From Verrucomicrobiaceae bacterium (lineage in GTDB: Bacteria; Verrucomicrobiota; Verrucomicrobiia; Verrucomicrobiales; Akkermansiaceae), in NCBI GenBank assembly GCA_027491155.1, contig JAIXWR010000012.1, forward strand, positions 124,001 through 188,000: 64,000 bases of DNA, given 5' to 3'. Numbering within the stretch: position 1 is the stretch's first letter; each line of letters starts with the position of its first letter. Position numbers and translations under genes: made by a program. Below, piece by piece: positions 46,607 to 55,706 of the stretch. Below the pieces are notes generated by a model. The model did no database searches, had not been told where the DNA came from, and saw nothing but the letters and a program-made list of their open reading frames with translations.

Positions 46607-46881
46607 GCGGGCCCGATCCATACCGGCCGCCTGCCAGCGAGCCGGTGGCGGCGCTTCAAAGCCGGGAATGCCCCGATTGCGGGCATCCGATGGAGGCCGG
46701 CGAAGCTCGGGGATCGCTCCACTGGACCAAGGACGGCACGTCGCGCTTCCGGCGGATGCTGGCGCCGGGAAAGCCGCTGATCGGCGGCAGCTTCCGCATC
46801 ACCCTGACGACCCCGAGGCTCGAGGGCCATCACTGCGGGAATTGCGGCCTGACGATGCTCAGGGCTCCTCGCTCTCCTTGA
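46603..46881 (+). CDS. Small zinc-ribbon protein (PF20097/DUF6487-like)
   Basis: 92 residues. CPDCG (about 24-28) and CGNCG (about 78-82) give two CxxC knuckles flanking 'GSLHWTKDG' and 'GGSFRITLTTPRLEGHH'. This looks like the small DUF6487-type zinc-ribbon proteins. No signal or membrane helix. ATG 46603 overlaps the stop of the methyltransferase gene, so it is coupled to it. Its 3' end overlaps the end of the convergent lipoprotein gene by 23 bases. Confidence 0.72.
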   Translation: MSGPDPYRPPASEPVAALQSRECPDCGHPMEAGEARGSLHWTKDGTSRFRRMLAPGKPLIGGSFRITLTTPRLEGHHCGNCGLTMLRAPRSP

Positions 46882-47473
46882 TTCCCGGTTCGATCAGCTT
46901 GGTCGGATCGAGGATGGCCGGTGATTCGCCCGGAACCTTGATGTAGCGGACCTTGCCGGCAGGTGCGGTGGGATCGGCGACGATTTCGCCGGGCTTCAAG
47001 CCGGTCGCGTCGATGATCTTGTTGTCGTAGGGACTGAAGATGAAGCCCGGCTTGCCGGGAACCGGCTTGCCTTCGGGGGCGCTCTCCCGCTCCAACAGGT
47101 CGGCGGCTTCCGGCGAAAGCTCGGGCACGCGGAAGTGCTTCTTTTCCTCGGCGGGAAACATCGGATCGGCGACCAGCGTGCCTGCGGGGATGCCGCGCAC
47201 GTCGATGATCTCGCCGCTGAAGGGGCTCTTCACGAAGCCCGGCTTGTCGGCGACGGGTTCGGCGACCGGCGGCTTCTTTTTCACCAGCACCGGGCGTTCG
47301 GAGGTCTTGCCCGGCTTTGCTTCGCCGGAAGTTCCCTGTTCCCCGCCCGGTCCGGCGGCGGCGATGCCCTGCTTTTCCGCTCCGGGAGGCGGCGTCGTGC
47401 CGGACGCCTGCTCCTTGCGCTCGCAAGAGCCCAGCGCGCCGAGCAAGATTGCCGCCATCCACATCCCTTTCAT
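46859..47473 (-). CDS. Lipoprotein with two tandem copies of a ~45-residue unit
   Basis: 204 residues. The signal peptide ends in the lipobox LGSC (Cys17), so it is a lipid-anchored protein. A Pro/Gly/Lys-rich linker precedes two repeats: 'KPGFVKSPFSGEIIDVRGIP' with AGTLVADPMFPAEEKKHFRVP (about 77-120) and 'KPGFIFSPYDNKIIDATGLK' with PGEIVADPTAPAGKVRYIKVP (about 141-184). The consensus is KPGF-x2-SP-x4-IID-x2-G-x3-G-x-[IL]-VADP. Function unknown. It is transcribed divergently from the MidA-like gene. Confidence 0.8.
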   Translation of the reverse strand: MKGMWMAAILLGALGSCERKEQASGTTPPPGAEKQGIAAAGPGGEQGTSGEAKPGKTSERPVLVKKKPPVAEPVADKPGFVKSPFSGEIIDVRGIPAGTLVADPMFPAEEKKHFRVPELSPEAADLLERESAPEGKPVPGKPGFIFSPYDNKIIDATGLKPGEIVADPTAPAGKVRYIKVPGESPAILDPTKLIEPGIKESEEP

Positions 47474-47520
47474 GCGCTGAAGAGATGAAAGAAGGATGGC
47501 AAACCGTCAAGCTGCGCCCG

Positions 47521-48486
47521 ATGAATTCCTCCGACTGGCCCTGGACTCCGCACGGAGCCTTGCGTTTCGACCGCTTCATGGAGCTCGCCCTCCACGATCC
47601 GGAGCGCGGCTACTATGCCCGCCGGATCCGCGGGGTGGGCCGCGGCGGGGACTTCACCACCACGCCGATGCTCACCCCGGCGCTCGGCAAAGCGGTGGCG
47701 GCGTGGGCGGACGGGGCGATGAAGGCGACCGGCTGCCGCGACCTGGTCGAGCTGGGCCCCGGCGAAGGCTTGCTGGCGGCGGCGGTGATGAACGCGTTGC
47801 CGTGGTGGCGGAGGATCAGGACGCGCCTGCATCTGGTGGAGCGATCGGTTCCGCTGCGCGAAAAGCAGGCCGCGCGGCTCGGCGGCGGCGCCGTTTGGCA
47901 CGACTCGGTCGAGTCCGCGCTGGAGGCCTGCGGCGGAAAGGCCTGCGTCTACTCGAACGAGTTCGCCGATGCCTTTCCGGTCCGTCGTTTCCGCCGGGAG
48001 GAAAGCGGCTGGAGCGAGCTGTTCCTCCATCCCGCGGAAGAATGGCGGGCCTGCGTCGAACTGCCGGACTCGTCGCTGTTTGAAATCCCCCACCCCGCCG
48101 GCCAGGTCCTCGAAGTGGCCGAGTCCTACCGCGGCTGGCTGCACGGCTGGCTGCCGCGGTGGAAAGCCGGCCGGATGTTGACGATCGACTACGGTGCGGA
48201 AGCCGCGGCGCTCTACCATCGCCGGCCGCGCGGCAGCCTGCGGGCCTACCTGATGCAGCAGCGGATCGAGGGCCCCGGGATTTATGAGAATCCGGGCCGC
48301 CAGGATCTCACCGCCGATGTGAATTTCAGCGACCTCGAACGGTGGTCGGGGCCGTGGGCGAAGACCGTCCGGCACGTTTCCCAGCGGGAGTTCCTGCGTC
48401 CCTTCGCCGGAGCGGAAGACGCGGCCTTAATGGACCCGCACGGTGCCGGCGGGGCGTTCCAGGTGCTGGAACAGCAGCCGACGTAG
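47521..48486 (+). CDS. MidA-like SAM-dependent methyltransferase (DUF185 family)
   Basis: 321 residues from ATG 47521. 'RFDRFMELALHDPERGYYA' is the family N-terminal block, 'GDFTTTPMLTPALGKAVAAW' follows, and 'LVELGPGEGLLAAAV' is the SAM motif. 'YSNEFADAFPVRRF' matches the NDSUFAF7/MidA 'NE..DA.PV' motif. 'ADVNFSDL' near the end is also typical. In mitochondria the family methylates an Arg of a complex I subunit; the bacterial target is not known. An alternative ATG at 47485 adds 12 residues with poorer codon use. The TAG stop begins a palindromic repeat. Confidence 0.82.
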   Translation: MNSSDWPWTPHGALRFDRFMELALHDPERGYYARRIRGVGRGGDFTTTPMLTPALGKAVAAWADGAMKATGCRDLVELGPGEGLLAAAVMNALPWWRRIRTRLHLVERSVPLREKQAARLGGGAVWHDSVESALEACGGKACVYSNEFADAFPVRRFRREESGWSELFLHPAEEWRACVELPDSSLFEIPHPAGQVLEVAESYRGWLHGWLPRWKAGRMLTIDYGAEAAALYHRRPRGSLRAYLMQQRIEGPGIYENPGRQDLTADVNFSDLERWSGPWAKTVRHVSQREFLRPFAGAEDAALMDPHGAGGAFQVLEQQPT

Positions 48487-48504
48487 CGCAACTTGCAAAG
48501 TTGC
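48484..48504. repeat. Palindromic repeat, family B (copy 2)
   Basis: The TAG stop of the MidA-like gene is followed by GCAACTT (48488-48494) and AAGTTGC (48498-48504) with a GCA loop. The shared GTAGC(A/G)CAACTT start matches the copy at 22859-22879, and both overlap a stop codon in the same way. Confidence 0.7.
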
Positions 48505-48535
48505 GGTCCTTCGCAAACGCGTCATCTTCCCGCCC

Positions 48536-49258
48536 ATGCTCCGCACGATCTTCCTGCTGCTTGCCCTGGTCCTGCCGCTCGGCGCGTTCGAGCTCCCCGC
48601 GGGTTCGTCGCAGTGCATCACCGGCACGGCGAAGGATTGGAACAGCTCCACCGTCACGCTGAACGCCTTTGAGAAGCGCGGCGGGAAATGGGTGAAGACC
48701 AGCGGCCCGTGGCAGGGACGGCTCGGCAAGAACGGCCTGATCTGGGGGCTCGGCCTGCACCCGCTGCCGGCCGGTGCCACGGTGAAGAAGGAAGGCGACA
48801 TGCGCGCTCCCGCCGGCGTTTTCCGCATCGGCGGCGCCTGGGGTGCGCACCCGCAGATCCAGAAGCACCCGAAGCTCTTCTACCGCCAGGTGACCACCCG
48901 CGACCTGTGGGTCGAGGACCCCGCGTCGCCCCACTACAACAAGCATCTGATTCTCGACCGCGAGCCGTCCACGACCTGGGAGAAGAAGGCGCAGATGAAG
49001 CAGAACGACTACCCGCACTCGCTCAAGATGTTCATCGCCCACAACGCCGCGCCGAACATCACCGCGGGCGCGGGCAGCGCGATCTTCTTCCACATCTGGC
49101 GCGGCGGCGGATCGAAGCCGAGCGCCGGCTGCACCACGATGGAGGAAAAGAAGCTGCGCGAAATGATCGCGTGGATCGATCCCGGCAAGCAGCCGGTTTA
49201 CGTGCTGCTGCCGGAGGCGGAGTATCAGGCAAAGAAGGCGGCGTGGAAGCTGCCTTAG
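48536..49258 (+). CDS. L,D-transpeptidase family protein (YkuD-type)
   Basis: 240 residues from ATG 48536, with a signal peptide (LRTIFLLLALVLPLGA). The active-site motif HIWRGGGSKPSAGCT places His186 and the catalytic Cys199 in the H-x2-x-G-x-x-x-S-x-G-C-[TV] pattern of YkuD enzymes. It resembles the YafK/COG3786 type, which lacks a separate LysM. It probably cross-links peptidoglycan or attaches proteins to it in the periplasm. A 31-codon upstream extension has no homology. Confidence 0.88.
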   Translation: MLRTIFLLLALVLPLGAFELPAGSSQCITGTAKDWNSSTVTLNAFEKRGGKWVKTSGPWQGRLGKNGLIWGLGLHPLPAGATVKKEGDMRAPAGVFRIGGAWGAHPQIQKHPKLFYRQVTTRDLWVEDPASPHYNKHLILDREPSTTWEKKAQMKQNDYPHSLKMFIAHNAAPNITAGAGSAIFFHIWRGGGSKPSAGCTTMEEKKLREMIAWIDPGKQPVYVLLPEAEYQAKKAAWKLP

Positions 49259-49273
49259 GATGGATCCGACCGA

Positions 49274-50476
49274 TCAGTCCGATGTCTTCGATCCCGCCGG
49301 CACTCCCTGATAAAAGAACGCGAGCACCGGGATGCAGAGCGCGATGCTTCCGGCCTGGATCCACCAGTAGGCGGACCAGCCGCCATGGCCGCCGATCACG
49401 ATGAAATCGTGGAGCTGCCGGGCGATCAAGGTGCCGGCCAGCGAGCCGATGCCGTTGCTGGCGAGCGAGAGCAGCCCCTGCGCCTGGCCCCGCATCCCGG
49501 GCTCCACCCGGCGGTCGAGGAAGAGCTGCCCGGTGATGAAGTAGAGCGTGTAGCACATCCCGTGCAGCGCGATCCCCGCGATCAGCCAGTGGATGCCGCC
49601 CGTGCTGCCGCTGACCGCGTAAAGGACGTAGCGCAACGAGGACAGCCCGAGCGCGACCATCAGCACGGTCTTTACCCGAAAGCGGATCATCACCAGCGGC
49701 ATCACCAGCATGGCCGCGATCTCGCTGATCTGGCCGATGGTCATCGTCGCGGCCGGAGTCTGGTTCCCCAACTCGTGCAGATGCAGCGGCGTGTGCATGA
49801 AGAATGCGGCCAGCGGGATGCTGAGCAGCGTGGTCACCGAAAAGAACACCAGGTGGTCCCGCTCTTTCAGCAGCGCGAAGGCATCCAGCCCCAGCAAGCT
49901 GCGCAGCGATCGTGCGGTGCCGACCGGCGGGGTGTTCGGGATCCACAGGAAAGCGAGCAGGCCGCAGAGGATGCGGGTGACCGCCCCGGCGTAACCCGCG
50001 ACCGCGGAGTGGTCGGCAAAAAGGACATAGCTGGTCAGGGCTCCCGCCGCCATCCAGCCCAGCGTGCCGCCGAGCCGGACCAGCGGGAATTCCTTCTCGC
50101 CGGACCTCAGGTGCACCATCGAGATGCTCGCCAACATGCTCCACATCGGTGCCGCCACGGTCGAGCTCGCCGCCAGCAACCCGATGAACCACCATGGCGA
50201 GGCCCCGTGGTCGAGCATCCAGAACGCGGAGCCGAGCAGCACCCCGCTGATCAGGGCGATCCAGCCGAGCACTTTTTGCGCGGCGTAGTGGTTGTCGGCC
50301 AGCGCGCCGACGATCAGGGGCGAGATCAGCGAGGCGACCGGTCCGGCGAGGAACGCGAGCGCCAGCCACTCGCTGCCGAGGCCCTTCGAGGCGAGGATGT
50401 TGGAAAGCGCCGGGATGTAGTAGCCGGGCGACATGCCCAGCAGGAAGAACACCCCGAACAGCCCGCCCTTGACCAT
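49274..50476 (-). CDS. MFS transporter, NupG-type nucleoside:H+ symporter-like
   Basis: 400 residues with 12 predicted membrane helices. The N-terminal 'VKGGLFGVFFLLGMSPGYYI' and 'VGALADNHYAAQKVLG' after helix 2, and the later 'HGMCYTLYFITGQLFLDRRV' with 'RGQAQGLLSLASNGIGSLAG', are characteristic of the nucleoside:H+ symporter (NHS) branch of the MFS. The start is probably ATG 50476. It lies downstream of proB, proA and a small membrane gene on the same strand, 83 bases after the last. Substrate could be nucleosides, which deoB at 44146 would help use. Confidence 0.82.
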   Translation of the reverse strand: MVKGGLFGVFFLLGMSPGYYIPALSNILASKGLGSEWLALAFLAGPVASLISPLIVGALADNHYAAQKVLGWIALISGVLLGSAFWMLDHGASPWWFIGLLAASSTVAAPMWSMLASISMVHLRSGEKEFPLVRLGGTLGWMAAGALTSYVLFADHSAVAGYAGAVTRILCGLLAFLWIPNTPPVGTARSLRSLLGLDAFALLKERDHLVFFSVTTLLSIPLAAFFMHTPLHLHELGNQTPAATMTIGQISEIAAMLVMPLVMIRFRVKTVLMVALGLSSLRYVLYAVSGSTGGIHWLIAGIALHGMCYTLYFITGQLFLDRRVEPGMRGQAQGLLSLASNGIGSLAGTLIARQLHDFIVIGGHGGWSAYWWIQAGSIALCIPVLAFFYQGVPAGSKTSD

Positions 50477-50559
50477 CGGCAGGGTGCGGGGAGTCGGGGA
50501 GTCGGGCACGCGAGCGACGCTAGCCGGAGGGCATCCGGTGGCAAGCATCGCGAGACCGC

Positions 50560-50994
50560 TCAGCCGGAGGAAACCGCCGGCTCCGGCATCCGCTCTTTCC
50601 GGATCATCAGCATCCCGATGAAATGGAAGACAGGGCTGGCCAGCAGGCAGATCTCGCCGGGACCCAGCTTGTCGGGGTCGTTCAAGGTCAGGATCAGACC
50701 TCCGAGCACCACCATGGCCAAGCCCGACATCACGGTCGCCAACCACCATGAAAGCCGGGAGCGCCGGAACACGATCGATAAAAACGGCGATGCGACGATC
50801 AGCACGGTGATCATCAGGAAGGACGCGACGATGGCCAAAACCGTGGGCTGTTCGAAGATGCCCGGGGCGGACATCGACTCAGCGATCTGGGGCCAGACCA
50901 CCCAGCCGGAAGCGACCCCGAATCCGGGCAGGAAGTGATAGGCCACGAACAGGAGCACGGAGAGCCCGTGCATGCCGAGAGCCAGCCGGTTCAC
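50560..50994 (-). CDS. Small four-helix membrane protein, unknown
   Basis: 144 residues. Four hydrophobic helices: 'ALGMHGLSVLLFVAYHFL', 'AIVASFLMITVLIVASPFL', 'WWLATVMSGLAMVVLGGLIL' and 'ICLLASPVFHFIGMLMI'. No family recognised. The GTG start at 50994 overlaps the TGA of proA (GTGA), so translation is coupled to it. Confidence 0.72.
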   Translation of the reverse strand: MNRLALGMHGLSVLLFVAYHFLPGFGVASGWVVWPQIAESMSAPGIFEQPTVLAIVASFLMITVLIVASPFLSIVFRRSRLSWWLATVMSGLAMVVLGGLILTLNDPDKLGPGEICLLASPVFHFIGMLMIRKERMPEPAVSSG

Positions 50995-52253
50995 CCCTTC
51001 GTCTGCCCCTCCCCGCGGACGCGGTATTGATAGCTCGTCAGCTCGCGCAGACCCATCGGGCCGCGGGCGTGGAGCTTGTCGGTGGAGATCCCGATCTCCG
51101 CGCCGAAGCCGAATTCCTCGCCGTCGGCCAGGCGGGTCGAGACGTTGTGGAAGACACAGGCGGAATCGCAGCCGGACAGGAAGGCATTCGCCGCGGCGTC
51201 ATCAGCGGTGACGATGCACTCGGTGTGGTGCGAGCCGTGGGCGTTGATGTGCTCGACCGCTTCTTCCAGCGAATCGACGATCTTCACCGAGAGGATGAGG
51301 TCGAGGTATTCGGTCTCCCAGTCTTCCTCGGTCGCCGGGACCGCGTCGATGATCGCGCGGGTCCGCTCGCAGCCTCGCAGCTCGACGCCTTTCTCCCGCA
51401 ACGCGGCGGCGATGGCCGGCAGGTGGCTTTCCGCGACAGCGGCGTGGACCAGCAAGGTCTCCAGCGCGTTGCAGACGCCGGTCTTCTGGGTCTTCGAGTC
51501 GACGGTGAGCTTGATCGCCATGTCGAGGTCGGCGGCCTTGTCCACGAAGAGGTGGCAGATCCCGTCGTAGTGCTTGATGACCGGCATGCGGGCCTGCGAG
51601 ACGACCGTCTCGATCAGCCCCTTGCCGCCGCGCGGGATGATCAGGTCGAGCCACTTGTCCATCTGGCACAGCGCGCTGACGCTGGAGCGGTCGGTGAAAG
51701 GGACGAGCTGGATCGAGTGCTCGGGCAGCCCCGCCGCCTCGCCGCCGGTCTGGAGGGCGGCGGCGATGGCGCGGTTGCTGTGGATGGCTTCCGAACCGCC
51801 CCGCAGGATGGTCGCGTTGCCGGTCTTGAAGCAGAGCACGGCGGCGTCGCTGGTGACGTTCGGCCGGCTTTCGAAAATGATCCCGATGGTCCCGATCGGC
51901 ACCCGGACCTGCTGCAAGCGCATGCCGTTCGGGCGGGTCCATTCCTCCATCACCTGGCCGACCGGATCAGGCAGCGCGGCGACCTGCTCGATTCCCCCGG
52001 CGATGGCGTCCACCTTCTTCGCGTCGAGCTTCAGGCGTTCGAGCATCGGCTTCGACAGGCCCTTCGCTTCGCCCGCTTCGAGGTCGAGCGCGTTGGCCGC
52101 GAGGATCTCCGGAGTGCGGGCGCGGAGTTCCTTCGCCATCGCGAGGAGAATGGCGTTCTTCTGTTCGGTGGAAAGCTGCGACAGCCGGTGCGCCGCCGCG
52201 CGGGCGTTGCGGGCGAGGGTTTCCACGGCAGAGAAGACTTCGGCGTCGGTCAT
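50991..52253 (-). CDS. proA: Glutamate-5-semialdehyde dehydrogenase (gamma-glutamyl phosphate reductase)
   Basis: 420 residues from ATG 52253, of normal length. Typical blocks are 'VRVPIGTIGIIFESRPNVTS', 'FKTGNATILRGGSEAIHSN', 'LIIPRGGKGLIETV' and the catalytic Cys in 'KTQKTGVCNALETLLVH'. It reduces glutamyl-5-phosphate with NADPH, the second step of proline synthesis, and is cytosolic. It follows proB by 117 bases that contain half of a dispersed repeat. Confidence 0.96.
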   Translation of the reverse strand: MTDAEVFSAVETLARNARAAAHRLSQLSTEQKNAILLAMAKELRARTPEILAANALDLEAGEAKGLSKPMLERLKLDAKKVDAIAGGIEQVAALPDPVGQVMEEWTRPNGMRLQQVRVPIGTIGIIFESRPNVTSDAAVLCFKTGNATILRGGSEAIHSNRAIAAALQTGGEAAGLPEHSIQLVPFTDRSSVSALCQMDKWLDLIIPRGGKGLIETVVSQARMPVIKHYDGICHLFVDKAADLDMAIKLTVDSKTQKTGVCNALETLLVHAAVAESHLPAIAAALREKGVELRGCERTRAIIDAVPATEEDWETEYLDLILSVKIVDSLEEAVEHINAHGSHHTECIVTADDAAANAFLSGCDSACVFHNVSTRLADGEEFGFGAEIGISTDKLHARGPMGLRELTSYQYRVRGEGQTKG

Positions 52254-52352
52254 GGGATAGAATAAAGGCGAGGGAACAACGAAATCACGCGAAACGAACG
52301 AAACTTCAAAGGCATGAAAAACCACGGTCAGGCCGAATCAGAAAGGTCTCCA

Positions 52353-52370
52353 TTGGCACTTGGAACTTCC

Positions 52371-52384
<14 letters not shown>
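52353..52384. repeat. Dispersed repeat, family C (copy 2)
   Basis: TTGGCACTTGG, AACTTCC and TCACTTGGCACTTC almost repeat the sequence at 1047-1076. The element runs into the 3' end of proB: the last codons (Ser-Ala-Lys-stop) lie at 52371-52384, so the element supplies the proB stop. Confidence 0.7.
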
Positions 52385-53141
<757 letters not shown>

Positions 53142-53245
53142 GGCGGGAAAGTCGGGCGCGGCTATGGCGGGAAATGACGCCTTAGGCCATCGCAAAGCGT
53201 GGCAACGAGCCCGAGCGCCATCCCGGACCACCGGGCGGCACCTTC

Positions 53246-54466
53246 TCAATTGATCTGCATGATGTCCGACGCGCTGATCGACGGGTCGGTCACGCTGGTC
53301 GTGGTCAACTGGATCAAGGTCGTCTCCCCGGTCGGGATGGTGACCGTGGGATTGAGGATGGTGGGATCGGAGAAGGTGACGTTGGAAGGCCCCTGGAGGA
53401 CCGACCATTGGACCGTGACCGCGCCGCCGCCGGGATCGGAAGCCGTGCCGGCGAGGGTGGTCGAGAACACCCCCTGCCCCAGCGTCTGGTTGGGCCCGGC
53501 ATTGACCGTGAGGGCACCCAGCACGACGCCGCCGCGGACCTGGAACACGTAACGGCCGGGAATGGTGCTGTTGCGGGAGCGGTAGATCAGGCCGGTCAGG
53601 TAGTTGGGCTGGCCGTTGGACGGGAGGGCGTCGAGCTGGATGGCGGCCTTGCCCGATCCCGCGAGTTCGACCGTGCGGTCGATCCCGTTGGTCAAGCCCG
53701 AGCGGGACGGGAAGCCGCCGTAGCCGTTGACGCCGTTGCTGGCATCGCCGGTTTCCCACAGGACCTGGTTGTAATTGAACTCGATGTCGAAATTGCCAGC
53801 CCCGGTGTCGCCGCGCTCGATGAACACGAGCTGGAAGGAATTCAGCTTCTCGTCGTGGTAGGAGTAGTAGCCGACGTTCAGCCAGTTGACCCCGAACGCC
53901 GGCCGGCCGCCGACCGTTTCGGTGCTGTGGGAGTAGCGCACGACGTCGGAGCCCGCGGGGCGGGTGTCGACGTCGGCCCAGAACGGCGCGATGATCGTGA
54001 AGCCCAGGTTCTGCAAGGGCGCCGGGGTGTAGCTCCCCAACTGGGTGGCGAAGGTGATGTTGCCGTTGTTGTTGACGTAGCAGTGGGACTCGGTCTTGCC
54101 GAAGATCGATACCGGGAAACCGATCGGGACCAGCGCGCTGGAGAGATCGTCGTTGCGTTCGCGGAAATACTTGTCGAAGCCGGGGCGGACCGCGCCGGTG
54201 CGGAGACGGTAGAATTTCCGCGTCGCGGCGGCCGGGCCGTCCGTGAGGGTGACCAGCGCGCCGGCGCCAACCACGGGCTCGCCCAGCTCCGCCCAGTCCA
54301 CCAGGTTGGTGCTGCTTTCCAGCTGGTAGGGCCGCAGATTGGCCGCGGTCCAGGAAATGGTCACGTCGCCCGGCGATGGGACGTCCACGGTGAGATCGGA
54401 CGGCGGCAGGGCTTCCGCGAGGGAAAGCCTGACCGTGGCAAGCAGGCCAAGACCGAGCGATTTCAT
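53246..54466 (-). CDS. Secreted nidogen-like (NIDO) domain protein
   Basis: 406 residues from ATG 54466, with a signal peptide (KSLGLGLLATVRLSLAEA). A short N-terminal fibronectin/discoidin-like segment holds 'YQLESSTNLVDWAELG' (about 46-61) and 'KFYRLRTG', a verrucomicrobial module. A NIDO domain follows at about 105-270 ('SHCYVNNNGNITFATQLG', 'IIAPFWADVDTRPAGSDVVR', 'QLVFIERGDTGAGNFDIEFN'), then a PKD/Ig-like C-terminal domain ('VNAGPNQTLGQGVFSTTLAG'). Probably an adhesive surface protein. No sorting signal is seen at the C-terminus (DIMQIN). Confidence 0.8.
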   Translation of the reverse strand: MKSLGLGLLATVRLSLAEALPPSDLTVDVPSPGDVTISWTAANLRPYQLESSTNLVDWAELGEPVVGAGALVTLTDGPAAATRKFYRLRTGAVRPGFDKYFRERNDDLSSALVPIGFPVSIFGKTESHCYVNNNGNITFATQLGSYTPAPLQNLGFTIIAPFWADVDTRPAGSDVVRYSHSTETVGGRPAFGVNWLNVGYYSYHDEKLNSFQLVFIERGDTGAGNFDIEFNYNQVLWETGDASNGVNGYGGFPSRSGLTNGIDRTVELAGSGKAAIQLDALPSNGQPNYLTGLIYRSRNSTIPGRYVFQVRGGVVLGALTVNAGPNQTLGQGVFSTTLAGTASDPGGGAVTVQWSVLQGPSNVTFSDPTILNPTVTIPTGETTLIQLTTTSVTDPSISASDIMQIN

Positions 54467-54705
54467 GGGACAGGCGGGGGACGATTGGCGATGAAAGCAA
54501 GTGCCGCAAGCATCGGCGGCGGATTTCCGGGGGGAATCGGCCGCACTTTCTTTTGGGATCGCCTCCATTAAGGTCCGGAAAGGGGCATCCTGTCAAAGCC
54601 GGATCCATGACCGTTCCGGGGGATGCCCCCCCGCCCGGGGACCCCGGCGAAGGGCGAGGCAGGTCGCTCTTGCCGCGGGTCCGGCCGTCGAATACAGCAG
54701 CCGCC

Positions 54706-55119
54706 ATGAACTCGTTCCCGCCGCCCGGCGACAAGAAGGCCCTCGAGGAAGGGCTGGTCTTCACCCCGAAATTCGATGCCGACGGCCTGGTTCCGGCGAT
54801 GGCGATCGATGCCGCCACCCGGGAACCCCTGATGCTGGCCTACATGAACGCCGAATCGCTGCGGATGACCCTGGAACTGGGCGAGGCCGTTTACTGGTCG
54901 CGCAGCCGCAAGGAGATCTGGCACAAGGGGAAAACCTCCGGCCAGGTCCAGCGGGTCGTGGAAATCCGCACCGATTGCGACCAGGACGCGCTGGTCGTCT
55001 ACGTCGAGCAGCTCGGCGGCGGCTGCTGCCACACCGGGCGGAACGACTGCTTCTACCGCAAGGTCGCCGGGCGGACCGACGGAGGCGACACGGCCTTGGT
55101 TTTCAGCCGCGATGCCTGA
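54706..55119 (+). CDS. hisI: Phosphoribosyl-AMP cyclohydrolase
   Basis: 137 residues. The zinc cysteines lie in 'EIRTDCDQDALVV' and 'GGGCCHTGRNDCFYR', and Asp-x-Asp metal residues lie in 'RTDCDQD'. 'PLMLAYMNAESLRMTL' and 'YWSRSRKEIWHKGKTSGQ' are the other family blocks. It opens the purine ring in the third step of histidine synthesis and is monofunctional (no HisE fused). Other his genes are not nearby. Confidence 0.95.
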   Translation: MNSFPPPGDKKALEEGLVFTPKFDADGLVPAMAIDAATREPLMLAYMNAESLRMTLELGEAVYWSRSRKEIWHKGKTSGQVQRVVEIRTDCDQDALVVYVEQLGGGCCHTGRNDCFYRKVAGRTDGGDTALVFSRDA

Positions 55120-55221
55120 GCACCGGAAATTCGGCAATTTCGCGGTTGCATTCGCATCCCCCTTCCCCTAGTTCTCCCGCCCCTCGCGCCCCGCAGGTGC
55201 CCGGGAACCACTTTCCAAAGC

Positions 55222-55228
55222 AAGGAGG
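55222..55228 (+). promoter_or_regulatory. Strong Shine-Dalgarno of rplS
   Basis: AAGGAGG ends six bases before the ATG at 55235. It is one of very few textbook ribosome-binding sites in the window and fixes the rplS start. Confidence 0.8.
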
Positions 55229-55234
55229 ACCGCC

Positions 55235-55585
55235 ATGACCATCATCGAAAAGATCGAGCAAGAGCAGCTGAAAACCGACCTCGTGGAATTCCGCGTCGGT
55301 GACACCGTCAAGGTCCACACCCGCGTCGTCGAAGGCGGCAAGGAGCGCGTCCAGATCTTCGCCGGCATCGTCATCGCCCGCCGCGGCACCGGCATCAACG
55401 CCTCCTTCACCGTCCGCAAGATCTCCTACGGCGAAGGCGTCGAGCGCGTGTTCCCGCTCCACACCCCCCGCATCTCCAAGATCGAGGTGGTCAGCAAGGG
55501 CAAGGTCCGCCGCGCCAAGCTTCACTACCTGCGCGACCGCGTCGGCAAGAAGGCCATGCTGGTCAAGACCGCGACCAAGGACTGA
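55235..55585 (+). CDS. rplS: 50S ribosomal protein L19
   Basis: 116 residues of typical L19 sequence: '[20 protein letters not shown]', '[20 protein letters not shown]', '[19 protein letters not shown]' and '[18 protein letters not shown]'. It sits at the 30S-50S interface. The usual upstream neighbours rpsP-rimM-trmD are not present; hisI precedes it instead. A good intrinsic terminator follows directly, so it seems to be a single-gene or hisI-rplS unit. Confidence 0.97.
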   Translation: MTIIEKIEQEQLKTDLVEFRVGDTVKVHTRVVEGGKERVQIFAGIVIARRGTGINASFTVRKISYGEGVERVFPLHTPRISKIEVVSKGKVRRAKLHYLRDRVGKKAMLVKTATKD

Positions 55586-55611
55586 ACGGCCCCGCCCGCT
55601 TCCCTTTTCCC

Positions 55612-55649
55612 GCGCGCCCCGGATCCGTCCGAGGGCGCGCTTTTCTTTT
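55612..55649 (+). terminator. Intrinsic terminator of rplS
   Basis: GCGCGCCC (55612-55619) pairs perfectly with GGGCGCGC (55633-55640) and is followed by TTTTCTTTT (55641-55649). It begins 26 bases after the rplS stop. It is the clearest Rho-independent terminator in the window. Confidence 0.88.
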
Positions 55650-55706
55650 CCCCGCCGGCCGACTTGCCCCTTGGCGTCGGGCCCCGGATGCCGGACACTC
55701 CCGCCC

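Noticed and set aside
53142-54818. Long open frame upstream of and continuous with proB
   Set aside because: It is a shadow of the NIDO-protein gene on the same strand in another frame; kinase homology starts at the ATG at 53141.
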